From NCBI GenBank assembly GCA_013368315.1, contig JAACJM010000053.1, positions 1-64,000 on the forward strand: a stretch of DNA of 64,000 nt. Direction: 5' to 3'. Position numbers and translations under genes: made by a program. Of the stretch, positions 35,255 to 47,602 are shown piece after piece. The notes under the pieces are model-generated. The model did no database searches and was not told the DNA's origin. It saw nothing but the letters and a program-made list of their open reading frames with translations. How positions within the stretch are numbered: the first letter of the stretch is position 1; every line of letters starts with the position of its first letter. Source of the stretch: Tetrapyrgos nigripes (taxonomy: Eukaryota; Basidiomycota; Agaricomycetes; Agaricales; Campanellaceae).

Positions 35255-35720
35255 CAGAGGCTCTGGAAAAGCTTATCCTAAGAAAACACCATAGAAACAC
35301 AAAAAATGCGAAAAAGCAGCATGCCAGAGGCTCTGGGAAAGCTTATATAACGTTCTTCTCATATCAGACAAGCCTTACACAACCTCAAATGAAAGAAAAC
35401 CCTGAAGAAACACCAAAAAAATGCGAAAAATGCGAAAAAAGCCTCCAAAAAGACACGAAAAGACATGAAAAAACACGAAAAAACGAGCCAAAACAGCATG
35501 CCAGAGGCCATGCGGAAGCTTATATAGCCTCCTTCTCATATCAGGCAAGCCTTACATAACTTCAAATGAAAGCAAACACGAAAAAATGCGAAAAAGTGCC
35601 CCCAAAAGACACGAAGAAACGCAAAAAAAAAAAAAAAACCAGCCACTGCAGCATGCCAGAGACCGTGGAAAAGTATTCTATGATCTGGCTTCCATATCAG
35701 GCAAGCCTTACACAACATAA
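35255..35720. repeat. Diverged ~165-bp repeats with A-rich linkers
   Basis: Four related stretches contain CATGCCAGAGGC, GGAAGCTTATAT and CATATCAGGCAAGCCTTACA (about 35,255, 35,325, 35,500 and 35,650). They are separated by runs of AAATGCGAAAAA. No gene. Confidence 0.75.
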
Positions 35721-35864
35721 CTTGGTCTTTTTTGCTAGTGAAAACAAGAGAAAAAAGCGAAAAAAGCGAAAAAAAAGCGAAAAAGGGTGGCTATTTACCT
35801 CTCAAGTTGGTGGTGGTGGTGGTTGCAGGTTTTGGTCAGCTGACTGAAAAGGCGGCCCTTTGCC

Positions 35865-36155
35865 AGAGTGGCTGAAGCGGCCAAGGGTACCCTTTGCCAG
35901 TGTGGCTGTGCCCCCAAGTGGCTGAAGCGGCCAAGGGTACCCTTTGCCAGTGTGGCTGTGCCCCCAAGTGGCTGAAGCGGCCAAGGGTACCCTTTGCCAG
36001 TGTGGCTGTGCCCCCAAGTGGCTGAAGCGGCCAAGGGTACCCTTTGCCAGTGTGGCTGTGCCCCCAAGTGGCTGAAGCGGCCAAGGGTACCCTTTGCCAG
36101 TGTGGCTGTGTCCCCAAGTGGCTGAAGCGGCCAAGGGTACCCTTTGCCAGCGTGG
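35865..36155. repeat. 50-bp minisatellite, about six copies
   Basis: Exact 50-bp period (CCAAGGGTAC at 35,881 and 35,931). The core GGCCAAGGGTACCCTTTGCC and the following AGTGTGGCTGTG match the 34-bp minisatellite (GGCAGAGGGTACCCTCTGCC, AGAGTGGCTGTG). They are two branches of one family. The long minus-strand frames are period artefacts. Confidence 0.93.
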
Positions 36156-36781
36156 CTGGGGGGGAGGGGGAGGGACCGGATTTGGCTAAATTTTCTCACG
36201 GCCCGAAATTGGCTGGAAACGTGCCTACGCTCAATAGGATCATGGATCTGTGCTCACAGTGAGAGTTGGTGCTGTGGCTGGCCCAGAAAATGCGAAATAA
36301 ATTCCCAGAGCCGGCGATGAAAAATCATCTGGGTGGGTGACAAGGTGCATTTCTGGCTGCCGAATCCAAATATCCACCCGGATTTCCGATATCCGAACCA
36401 GACACAGAGATATGGCCAAAACACTGGTTTGGGCGAGGAGGAAGGGTACTGGTAGCTTGGTCTAATCAACTCCGTTCTTCGCGCCAGTTGGCAAGATGCT
36501 GCGCATAGACTTCCTGAGCTTGGGAACACAGTTTTTTTCTACCAGCCAATGAGATCCAGAGGAGCTATGCCTAAAAAAGGAAAACGCTTGCATTGGCCAG
36601 AGATATTGCATGATATTGACATCTGATATCAGTGTAGATATGTTTTCTAGGGTGTTTCGGGTCGCTGAATCCGAATTTCCACTCAGTTTGGCTCTATTTG
36701 TATCTGTTTAATTGCTATGCGTAAAAAAAAATGAAAAATAAAAACAGAAGACACTGCAGATTATTTATGTAGGTAGTAAAC
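36156..36781. other. Unassigned single-copy sequence
   Basis: A short G-run at 36,160-36,172, then mixed sequence without a supported gene. Confidence 0.3.
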
Positions 36782-36889
36782 TTGTATGTCGTCTCTGAAG
36801 GTGGTGAATCCAAGCCCATTCTATCAGCTGGTGGCCTTTCAGCACCCCATGCCCCTCCACACACCAATACACAAATTCAGACATGTCTC

Positions 36890-37340
36890 TTTGCTTTGGA
36901 AAGCAACTCCATCCTGCAAGCCTTTGCCACTGACTGTGTGCTTTGCGTGCTACATGGGCGTGCACTGGTGCCTGTGGTGGACCCGAAGCAGCAGCAGCAG
37001 GAGAAAGCGTCTGCCATTCATTCAAGTCCAATGCAAGTCTGTCGTAAAGAAGGAGCTTTTTTGGATTGGGACGACTATCTTACGTTTGCAAAGCTGCTTC
37101 GTGAGGCCACTGCCAGGTTCACAGTTTGCCTCCACTGCTGGATGCCTCAGAACGAGTTTCTTCCAAGTGTGCATCCACCATTCAAGAAGAAAACCTCGAT
37201 GTTGTATGTAGCTCTGCCCCCACAAGTCTGGCCACTACTGACCGTTGTTTTCAGGTGTCCCTACAACAGTATAGGCTCGGTGTTGTTGTGGTGGTTTTGG
37301 AATCAGCTTCCAAGTGGAGTCCATATGTCAGCTGCACAGC
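36890..37340 (+). pseudogene. TLH helicase C-terminal fragment (second TLH copy)
   Basis: Bases 36,904-36,973 are identical to the reverse complement of 1,303-1,372 (encoding NSILQAFATDCVLCVLHGRA). Beyond that point this copy continues with the natural TLH C-terminus that is missing in the first copy (VVDPKQQQQEK, FLDWDDYLTFAKLL, CLHCWMPQNEF). A 51-nt intron with GTATGT and TTTTCAG (about 37,207-37,257) keeps the frame. The frame then enters the 149-bp satellite at about 37,338 and stops inside it. Upstream of 36,890 no helicase sequence is present, so the gene is 5'-truncated. Confidence 0.8.
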
Positions 37341-39850
37341 AAGACGTGGGTGTCTGCTCACCGCTGGCAACAGTGACTGCGAGCCGAGCAATGTGTCATT
37401 TGCTCTGAAAACTTGACAGGGACCTCAGGGAGGGCTGTCTGCAGCTCTGGGTTGAGGTCCTGAGGTCAATGACACAGGAACGCCTGAGCAAGACGTGGGT
37501 GTCTGCTCAATGCTGGCAACAGCGACCGCGAGCCGAGCAATGTGTCATTCGCTCTGGAAACTTGACAGGGACCTCAGGGAGGGCTGTCTGCAGCTCTTGG
37601 TCAAGGTCCCGAGGCGAATGACACAGGAACGCCCGAGCAAGACGTGGGTGTCTGCTCAATGCTGGCAACAGCGACCGCGAGCCGAGCAATGTGTCATTCG
37701 CTCTGGAAACTTGACAGGGACCTCAGGGAGGGCTGTCTGCAGCTCTTGGTCGAGGTCCCGAGGCGAATGACACAGGAACGCCCGAGCAAGACGTGGGTGT
37801 CTGCTCAATGCTGGCAACAGCGACCGCGAGCCGAGCAATGTGTCATTCGCTCTGGAAACTTGACAGGGACCTCAGGGAGGGCTGTCTGCAGCTCTTGGTC
37901 GAGGTCCCGAGGCGAATGACACAGGAACGCCCGAGCAAGACGTGGGTGTCTGCTCACCGCTGGCAACAGTGACTGCGAGCCGAGCAATGTGTCATTTGCT
38001 CTGAAAACTTGACAGGGACCTCAGGGAGGGCTGTCTGCAGCTCTTGGTCGAGGTCCCGAGGCGAATGACACAGGAACGCCCGAGCAAGACGTGGGTGTCT
38101 GCTCAATGCTGGCAACAGCGACCGCGAGCCGAGCAATGTGTCATTCGCTCTGGAAACTTGACAGGGACCTCAGGGAGGGCTGTCTGCAGCTCTTGGTCGA
38201 GGTCCCGAGGCGAATGACACAGGAACGCCCGAGCAAGACGTGGGTGTCGGCTCACCGCTGGCAACAGTGACTGCGAGCCGAGCAATGTGTCATTCGCTCT
38301 GAAAACTTGACAGGGACCTCAGGGAGGGCTGTCTGCAGCTCTGGGTCGAGGTCTCGAGGCGAATGACACAGGAACGCCCGAGCAAGACATGGGTGTCTGC
38401 TCACCGCTGGCAACAGCGACCGCGAGCCGAGCAATGTGTCATTCGCTCTGGAAACTTGACAGGGACCTCAGGGAGGGCTGTCTGCAGCTCTGGGTCGAGG
38501 TTCTGAGGCGAATGACACAGGAACGCCCGAGCAAGACGTGGGTGTCTGCTCACTGCTGACAACAGCGACCGCGAGCCAAGCGATGTGTCATTCGCTCTGA
38601 AAACTTGACAGGGACCTCAGGGAGGGCTGTCTGCAGCTCTGGGTCGAGGACCCGAGGCGAATGACACAGGAACGCCCGAGCAAGACGTGGGTGTCTGCTC
38701 ACCGCTGGCAACAGCGACCGCGAGCCGAGCAATGTGTCATTCGCTCTGGAAACTTGACAGGGACCTCAGGGAGGGCTGTCTGCAGCTCTGGGTCGAGGTC
38801 CCGAGGCGAATGACACAGGAACGCCCGAGCAAGACATGGGTGTCTGCTCACCGCTGGCAACAGCGACCGCGAGCCGAGCAATGTGTCATTCGCTCTGGAA
38901 ACTTGACAGGGACCTCAGGGAGCGATGTCTGCAGCTCTGGGTCGAGGTCCTGAGGCGAATGACACAGGAACGCCCGAGCAAGACGTGGGTGTCTGCTCAC
39001 CGCTGGCAACAGCGACCGCGAGCCGAGCAATGTGTCATTCGCTCTGGAAACTTGACAGGGACCTCAGGGAGGGCTGTCTGCAGCTCTGGGTCGAGGTCCC
39101 GAGGCGAATGACACAGGAACGCCCGAGCAAGACGTGGGTGTCTGCTCACCGCTGGCAACAGCGACCGCGAGCCGAGCAATGTGTCATTCGCTCTGGAAAC
39201 TTGACAGGGACCTCAGGGAGGGATGTCTGCAGCTCTGGGTCGAGGTCCTGAGGCGAATGACACAGGAACGCCCGAGCAAGACGTGGGTGTCTGCTCACCG
39301 CTGGCAACAGCGACCGCGAGCCAAGCAGTGTGTCATTCGCTCTGGAAACTTGACAGGGACCTCAGGGAGGGATGTCTGCAGCTCCTGGTCGAGGTCCCGA
39401 GGCGAATGACACGACCTCAGGGAGGGCTGTCTGCAGCTCTGGGTCGAGGTCTCGAGGCGAATGACACAGGAACGCCCGAGCAAGACATGGGTGTCTGCTC
39501 ACCGCTGGCAACAGCGACCGCGAGCCGAGCAATGTGTCATTCGCTCTGGAAACTTGACAGGGACCTCAGGGAGGGCTGTCTGCAGCTCTTGGTCGAGGTC
39601 CCGAGGCGAATGACACAGGAACGCCCGAGCAAGACGTGGGTGTCTGCTCACCGCTGGCAACAGTGACTGCGAGCCGAGCAATGTGTCATTCGCTCTGAAA
39701 ACTTGACAGGGACCTCAGGGAGGGCTGTCTGCAGCTCTGGGTCGAGGTCTCGAGGCGAATGACACAGGAACACCCGAGCAAGACGTGGGTGTCTGCTCAC
39801 CGCTGGCAACAGCGACCGCGAGCCAAGCAGTGTGTCATTCGCTCTGGAAA
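37338..39850. repeat. 149-bp satellite array 2a, about 17 monomers
   Basis: Same monomer family and orientation as array 1a, with the same dimer alternation near 37,800-38,430. At about 39,412 one monomer is joined out of register to a later position (ATGACACGACCTCAGGG), leaving a partial monomer. Reading frames are shadows. Confidence 0.95.
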
Positions 39851-40609
39851 CTTAACAGGGGCCTCAGAGACAGCTGTCTGCAGCTCTGGGTCAAGGTCCC
39901 AAGGCAAATGACGCAGGAATGCCTGAGCAAGGCGTCAGTCTTTGCTCACCACTGACAACAGTGACCACAAGCCAAGTCCTGTGTCATTTGCTCTGAAAAC
40001 TTGACAGAGACCTCAGAGGTAGCATTCTGCATCTCTGGGTCAAGATTCCAAGCTGAATGACACAGGAATACCTGAGCAAGACATTGGTCTCTTGCTCACT
40101 GCTGGCAACAGCAACCACAAGCTGAGTCCTGTGTCATTCACTCCAAAGACTTGACAGAGACCTTGGGAGTGGCTGTCTCCACCTCTGGGCTCAGGTTCCA
40201 ACTGGAATGACACAGAAACAGTTGCACAAGACATTAGTCCCTCTCCACTGCTTGCAACAGCAACCACAAGCCAGGTCCTGTGTCATTCACTCCAAAAAGT
40301 TGACAGAGTCCTTGAGTGGGACTGTCCTCACCTCTGGTTTAAGACCATGAAGCAAATGACACAGAAACAACTGAACAAGAGATCAGTTCTTCACTGCTGC
40401 TTGCAACAGTGACCATGAGCTGAGTCCTGTGTCATTTTCAGAGTCCCAGAGACCTCAGAGGAGACTGTCCCCATCTCTGAGTTGAGGCTGCACAGTGAAA
40501 GACACACCTCAGTCTCCTCAGTACAGCTTGCAACAGCAGAGGGTAGATACCTCTCCAAAGTAGCTGTTTGCTGCCCAAAAATGCGGCTGTGCCTTTGGCA
40601 AAGAGTATC
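39851..40609. repeat. Diverged CpG-poor monomers, block 1 duplicate
   Basis: Nearly identical to 10,986-11,742 at an offset of about 28,866 bp; for example CAAATGACGCAGG here against CAAATGACACAGG there. Confidence 0.88.
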
Positions 40610-40992
40610 CTCTGCCAGTGACAATGCTTTCTGGCAAAGGGTACCCTCTGCCAGTGGCTGTGCTCTCAAAAATGCGGCTGTGGCCCTGGGCAGAGGGTAC
40701 CCTCTGTCAGAGTGGCTGTGCTGGCAGAGGGTACCCTCTGCCAGAGTGGCTGTGCTGGCAGAGGGTACCCTCTGCCAGAGTGGCTGTGCTTACTGGCAGA
40801 GGGTACCCTCTGCCAGAGTGGCTGTGCTCACTGGCAGAGGGTACCCTCTGCCAGTGGCTGTGTTCCTGGGCAGAGGGTACCCTCTGCCAGAGTGGCTGTG
40901 CTTGCTGGCAGAGGGTACCCTCTGCCAGTGGCTATGCTCTCAAAAAATGCGGCTGTGGCCCTGGGCAAAGGGTACCCTCTGCTAGTGGCTGT
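40610..40992. repeat. 34-bp palindromic minisatellite, short allele
   Basis: Same unit and same edge variants as 11,743-12,730 but only five to six tandem units. The block is about 600 bp shorter than the first copy. Both flanks match. Confidence 0.93.
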
Positions 40993-41629
40993 GTCTTTGG
41001 TATGTGCCCATCATTGCAGCATCTTACAACAGTGACTGTGAGTCTAGCCTTGTGTCATTTGATCACAGAGACCTTGAGGGGGGCTGTCCCTACCTCTGGG
41101 TCAAGGCAATGAAGCAAATGACACAAAAACAGTTGAGCAAGACATCTGCAACAGTAACCAGAGGCCAAGTCCTGTGTCATTGACTCTGAGATCTTCAGAG
41201 AGACCTTGAAGGGGACTGTCTGCACCTCTGGGTCAAGGTCCTGAGGCAAGTGACACAAGAACAGTGGAGCACAATGTCAGTCACTTTCCACTCCTTGCAA
41301 CAGCAACTGTGAGCCAAGTCCTGTGTCATTTGCTCTAAAAACTTGACAGAGACCTGGGGGCAGGTTGTCTGCACCTCTGGATCAAGGTCCTGAGGCAAAT
41401 GACACAAAAACACCTGAGCAAGATGCTGGTCTCTGCTCACCACTGGCAACAGTGACCACAAGCTGAGGCCTGTGTCATTCACTCTGAAAACTTGACAGGG
41501 ACCTCAGGGACAGCTGTCTGCAGCTCTGGGTTGAGGTCCCAAGGTGAATGACACAGGAATGCCCAAGCAAGACATGGGTGTCTGCTCACTGCTGGCAACA
41601 GCGACCACGAGCCGAGCGATGTGTCATTC
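40993..41629. repeat. Diverged monomers, block 2 duplicate
   Basis: Nearly identical to 12,731-13,364 at an offset of 28,265 bp. Confidence 0.87.
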
Positions 41630-44600
41630 GCTCTGGAAACTTGACAGGGACCTCAGGGAGGGCTGTCTGCAGCTCTGGGTCGAGGTCCCGAGGCGAATGA
41701 CACAGGAACGCCCGAGCAAGACGTGGGTGTCTGCTCACTGCTGGCAACAGCGACAGCGAGCCGAGCGATGTGTCATTCGCTCTGAAAACTTGACAGGGAC
41801 TTCAGGGAGGGATGTCTGCAGCTCTGGGTCGAGGTCCCGAGGTGAATGACACAGGAACGCCCGAGCAAGACGTGGGTGTCTGCTCACCGCTGGCAACAGC
41901 GACCGCGAGCCGAGCAATGTGTCATTCGCTCTGAAAACTTGACAGGGACCTCAGGGAGGGCTGTCTGCAGCTCTGGGTCGAGGTTCCGAGGCGAATGACA
42001 CAGGAACGCCCGAGCAAGACGTGGGTGTCTGCTCACTGCTGGCAACAGCGACCGCGAGCCAAGCGATGTGTCATTCGCTCTGAAAACTTGACAGGGACCT
42101 CAGGGAGGGCTGTCTGCAGCTCTGGGTCGAGGTCCCGAGGCGAATGACACAGGAACGCCCGAGCAAGATGTGGGTGTCTGCTCACCGCTGGCAACAGCGA
42201 CCGCGAGCTGAGCAATGTGTCATTCGCTCTGGAAACTTGACAGGGACCTCAGGGAGGGATGTCTGCAGCTCTGGGTCGAGGTCCCGAGGCGAATGACACA
42301 GGAACGCCCGAGCAAGACGTGGGTGTCTGCTCACCGCTGGCAACAGCGACCGGGAGCCGAGCAATGTGTCATTCGCTCTGGAAACTTGACAGGGACCTCA
42401 GGGAGGGCTGTCTGCAGCTCTGGGTCGAGGTCCCGAGGCGAATGACACAGGAACGCCCGAGCAAGACGTGGGTGTCTGCTCACTGCTGGCAACAGCGACA
42501 GCGAGCCGAGCGATGTGTCATTCGCTCTGAAAACTTGACAGGGACTTCAGGGAGGGATGTCTGCAGCTCTGGGTCGAGGTCCCGAGGCGAATGACACAGG
42601 AACGCCCGAGCAAGACGTGGGTGTCTGCTCACCGCTGGCAACAGCGACCGCGAGCTGAGCGATGTGTCATTCGCTCTGGAAACTTGACAGGGACCTCAGG
42701 GAGGGATGTCTGCAGCTCTGGGTCGAGGTCCCGAGGCGAATGACACAGGAACGCCCGAGCAAGACGTGGGTGTCTGCTCACCGCTGGCAACAGCGACCGC
42801 GAGCCAAGCAGTGTGTCATTCGCTCTGGAAACTTGACAGGGACCTCAGGGAGGGCTGTCTGCAGCTCTGGGTCGAGGACCCGAGGCAAATGACACAGGAA
42901 CGCCCGAGCAAGACGTGGGTGTCTGCTCACCGCTGGCAACAGCGACCGCGAGCCGAGCAATGTGTCATTCGCTCTGAAAACTTGACAGGGACCTCAGGGA
43001 GGGCTGTCTGCAGCTCTGGGTCGAGGTTCCGAGGCGAATGACACAGGAACGCCCGAGCAAGACGTGGGTGTCTGCTCACTGCTGGCAACAGCGACCGCGA
43101 GCCAAGCGATGTGTCATTCGCTCTGAAAACTTGACAGGGACCTCAGGGAGGGCTGTCTGCAGCTCTGGGTCGAGGTCCCGAGGCGAATGACACAGGAACG
43201 CCCGAGCAAGACGTGGGTGTCTGCTCACCGCTGGCAACAGCGACCGCGAGCCAGGCAGTGTGTCATTCGCTCTGGAAACTTGACAGGGACCTCAGGGAGG
43301 GATGTCTGCAGCTCTGGGTCGAGGTCCCGAGGCGAATGACACAGGAACGCCCGAGCAAGACGTGGGTGTCTGCTCACCGCTGGCAACAGCGACCGCGAGC
43401 TGAGCGATGTGTCATTCGCTCTGGAAACTTGACAGGGACCTCAGGGAGGGATGTCTGCAGCTCTGGGTCGAGGTCCCGAGGCGAATGACACAGGAACGCC
43501 CGAGCAAGACGTGGGTGTCTGCTCACCGCTGGCAACAGCGACCGCGAGCCAAGCAGTGTGTCATTCGCTCTGGAAACTTGACAGGGACCTCAGGGAGGGA
43601 TGTCTGCAGCTCTGGGTCGAGGTCCCGAGGCGAATGACACAGGAACGCCCGAGCAAGACGTGGGTGTCTGCTCACCGCTGGCAACAGCGACCGCGAGCCA
43701 AGCAGTGTGTCATTCGCTCTGGAAACTTGACAGGGACCTCAGGGAGGGATGTCTGCAGCTCTGGGTCGAGGTCCCGAGGCAAATGACACAGGAACGCCCG
43801 AGCAAGACGTGGGTGTCTGCTCACCGCTGGCAACAGCGACCGCGAGCCAGGCAGTGTGTCATTCGCTCTGGAAACTTGACAGGGACCTCAGGGAGGGATG
43901 TCTGCAGCTCTGGGTCGAGGTCCCGAGGCGAATGACACAGGAACGCCCGAGCAAGACGTGGGTGTCTGCTCACCGCTGGCAACAGCGACCGCGAGCCGAG
44001 CAATGTGTCATTCGCTCTGGAAACTTGACAGGGACCTCAGGGAGGGCTGTCTGCAGCTCTGGGTCGAGGTCCCGAGGCGAATGACACAGGAACGCCCGAG
44101 CAAGACGTGGGTGTCTGCTCACCGCTGGCAACAGCGACCGCGAGCCAGGCAGTGTGTCATTCGCTCTGGAAACTTGACAGGGACCTCAGGGAGGGCTGTC
44201 TGCAGCTCTGGGTCGAGGTCCCGAGGCGAATGACACAGGAACGCCCGAGCAAGACGTGGGTGTCTGCTCACCGCTGGCAACAGCGACCGCGAGCCAAGCG
44301 ATGTGTCATTCGCTCTGAAAACTTGACAGGGACCTCAGGGAGGGCTGTCTGCAGCTCTGGGTCGAGGTCCCGAGGCGAATGACACAGGAACGCCCGAGCA
44401 AGACGTGGGTGTCTGCTCACCGCTGGCAACAGCGACCACGAGCCGAGCAATGTGTCATTCGCTCTGAAAACTTGACAGGGACCTCAGGGAGGGCTGTCTG
44501 CAGCTCTGGGTCGAGGTCCCGAGGCGAATGACACAGGAACGCCCGAGCAAGACGTGGGTGTCTGCTCACCGCTGGCAACAGCGACCGCGAGCCAAGCGAT

Positions 44601-44665
44601 GTGTCATTCGCTCTGAAAACTTGACAGGGACCTCAGGGAGGGCTGTCTGCAGCTCTGGGTCGAGG
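41630..44665. repeat. 149-bp satellite array 2b, about 20 monomers
   Basis: CpG-rich monomers continuing the order seen in array 1b. Relative to 1b it is 894 bp shorter, exactly six monomers. Confidence 0.95.
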
Positions 44666-45030
44666 TTCCGAGGCGAGTGACACGCAGACGGCTGCGGGAG
44701 GCCCAAGGTCTGCTGGCCGCTGGGGCTCGCGACGGCGACAGCACGCCGAGCGCTGGGGGTCTGGCCCCGAAAAGCAGACGGGGACCTCGGGGGGCGGGGC
44801 GGGCACGTTTCCAGTGCAGGACCCGAAGGGCCGCGGCCAGAGACGAGGCCGCCAGACCCCAGACAGCGGTCGGGGCTCGGGACGGCGACGGCGAGCTCAG
44901 ACGGCTGTCAATCTCCGAGCGGGGGGCGGATCCGGAACGGGGGCGACGAGGGCTACGGGAGGGCGTGGGACGCAGGTGGAATGACAGACGTCGGCCAACA
45001 GACGCTCTGTTGGGTAGAAAATATAGGTAG
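44666..45030. repeat. GC-rich diverged edge, duplicate
   Basis: Homologous to 17,300-17,658. It keeps CpG where the other copy has TpG in places (GACGAGGCCGCCAG here, GACGAGGTGGCCAG there) and ends at the same ATATAGGTAG boundary. Confidence 0.85.
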
Positions 45031-45764
45031 GGTACCGGTTCCTAGTGATGCCTATCTTATATCCAGTTTGTCTCTGTAAAATTTTGGTGAAGTTTCAGAA
45101 TCAGAGGTAAGTAACAGGAAAATGGAGCGCGAGACTGGTGTGAACTGGAAGTGGCCTTGCTCCGAAATGCCCGAACACTGCCACTTGCCGACGCTCAAGC
45201 TTACAAAGCACTGACGCGTCTTCCCAGTTGACACCCTGGCCAACCAACCAGCAGGACAAGCTTCAAATGTGTTTTCCTTCCCTCAAAAGTCATCACAAAG
45301 TCATCAAGAAACACTAAAACAGGTCGTCTTTGAAATCTAGGACTTCCACAATCCTATTTCCCAGGGCAGCTGGAAATGGCCCTTCTTGAGGACCCATATG
45401 CTTGACCTTTCTGCATTCCCTGCCTATACTGTCTGTCAATCCGACAAGTCAAACCCCCGAGCCCTCATTGTCATTTCTTCTCCACCTTTACACACCAGGA
45501 AATGTGTCCTGTGAAACACGGAATGAGTCTGCAGGCATTGGAGGATTAAAGCAGTTATATTCAAGAGGGGAGGGTGTTGGTTAAGGATGTGGGCTACTTG
45601 TAGCAATAAGGAGGAGAGAGATAAGGTGGTTTAATTATTTGACATGCATCTTCTTTTCCTCTTCAGTTCTTCCTATCTCGTTCATTGTTCTCTTCTTCTC
45701 TTCCTCTCTCTTCCTCACCTACCTGTATCTGTGCTGTAACATAGCCCTATGTTACTGCTCCTAT
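45031..45764. other. Unassigned single-copy sequence
   Basis: No supported gene. A pyrimidine-rich stretch lies at 45,650-45,720. Confidence 0.3.
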
Positions 45765-46073
45765 AGGGTTAGGTGACTGTGGGCATGTTACCAGCAGATC
45801 TGGAATCATGTAAGCTACACTTTTCTCATATACCTCAAGTCATCACACACATCAGGTGACTGCCCAGCCCCTATATTGACTCTCCAAATGTCTGCCTGTC
45901 TGACACCTCAGCTGCACAGCATTAGTCATCCTCTCATGTGATGTGGAGCACCTTCTGACCTGTGGCTTTCCAAATCTGGCAGTTTTTTGGCAATCAGACC
46001 AGAACTGAGAGCGTGAGGGCTTTACGAAGGACCCCACTCATATTGACCATTGTGACAGCTAGTAAAACTGTAG
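45765..46073. repeat. Right portion of subtelomeric repeat element, copy 4
   Basis: Matches 987-1303 with few differences and lacks the 166-bp segments. It ends at AACTGTAG and abuts the junction motif with no gap. Confidence 0.87.
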
Positions 46074-46113
46074 GGTAGACCCCTACTCAAACCCTAGGAT
46101 ATCCTAATAACCC
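46073..46113. repeat. Junction motif, copy 3; right limit of subtelomeric repeats
   Basis: The first 41 bases of the 45-bp motif. It is the last sequence shared with the left half apart from the short inverted copy at 48,879. To its right the composition changes to ordinary mixed sequence. Confidence 0.85.
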
Positions 46114-47602
46114 CATTGAACCTGGTATGCTCACATAATGCCCATACAGCTGGATAGATCCTCTCCTTTACTCATGCTTTTTCGCATCAATAGGCTTCGA
46201 GATGCTCAAAGGGGCACAGGCATCAATCGAATTCAATCCTGGTGCGCAGTATTCCTTCACTAATTTCTACCATCTCTGAGCATATTGCTAGTATCAGAAA
46301 CAATCAGCTCTACTAGTAGCTTCGACAAATGCAATACCGAACAACTTGGAGTCAATAACGCATTAAGTTCAACTATCCCGGAAGCTTTTCCACTGGCAGC
46401 TGACATGGGAATAAAAAGTACGTATACTTACAATCACTATTTTCTGTTCTTGCTGAAGCTTTTCATAGATTCGAACTACGATCTGCCTGATCATGATTTG
46501 AGCGTGCTTCCAGCAGAATTGTTGAATGAGAAAAGTATATTTGAATAATTGATTTTCTCTTTGTGAAACTACTTATCTATGTATCTCCAAAGTAAATTTC
46601 GGCGTGTACTTGAACGATCCATTGCCGAGTACTACACTACTGACCTGGTATGTCTATGTTCTTTCAATATTCTTAGACTAATACTGACCTGTAATTTAGA
46701 CCAGATAAATCGGTAGAGAGTGACCTGTGGATGCCACCGTTCATTGATATGCAAGAGGAAACCCATCTCTGGAGTGATTACCTGCACCATTGCAATTCGG
46801 AGACAATGACAAGTGTGATGATGAAAATGGAAGTGGCTCAGATTACTCCACCGGTAATATTCCACTTAATGCGACCGTTGGACGCAAGGAAGTAGACGAG
46901 AAAAATATTCTAGCTGAAGGGACTCGCCGCGAGAGGAAAAAAAACAAGTAGAAGCCTATATAGATAATTATGCTGCAAAATTGCCTATTTTGTGTTTGAA
47001 TTCCCTCTCAGTGTCCTTTGCCTTTATAAGTGCAGAAACGTCGCTGTACAGCTTGTACTGGGTCGGCTCAGGAGGGCATGAGAACGTGACATTGTAGTAT
47101 AGTCCTGAATCGGTGCCATTGAGCGATTTGCCCAGATACATTTTTTCACCTGAAGAGGAGATCCCAAAAAACCTACCAAATGTAAATTTAAGGGAGGAGA
47201 CAATGGGAAAGGTCATTCCAAGATCTGACAAGATATAGTGGGGCGTGAGAATATTGCTTTACCTGTTTGGATATGCCAGCGCTTTGGCATCCAGAGATGA
47301 CGCTTGATGCGCCTTCACTTATCTCCGGGAGGTGCTCTACTTACACTTTTGATTTGCACGCATCAAATCAACTTACACTATTTCAAGTCAAACTTACACT
47401 AAACTACGCAGCTTAAGCGAGGTGAGCGACTTACACTTACACTATTTCTGTCATTCCTCGCGCGCTACCACAATACGAATCAGATATACACTTTTGGTCA
47501 ATTCCCTTGACGCTGCCGTCTCTCAGCGCTCAGCCCCAATTCCGCCCACTATCACTATTCAAGAAAGGTCTCGACATAAGACTATCTGCACCGGATCCGA
47601 GT
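46114..47602. other. Unassigned sequence with short repeats
   Basis: Several open frames of 60-90 codons on both strands, none with recognisable features. At 47,339-47,445 the string CTTACACT occurs about five times, which may be a transposon subterminal region. Confidence 0.35.

Noticed and set aside
35795..36199. Minus-strand frames with a repeated WPLQPLG pattern
   Set aside because: Produced by the 50-bp minisatellite; all three frames are open and none resembles a known protein.
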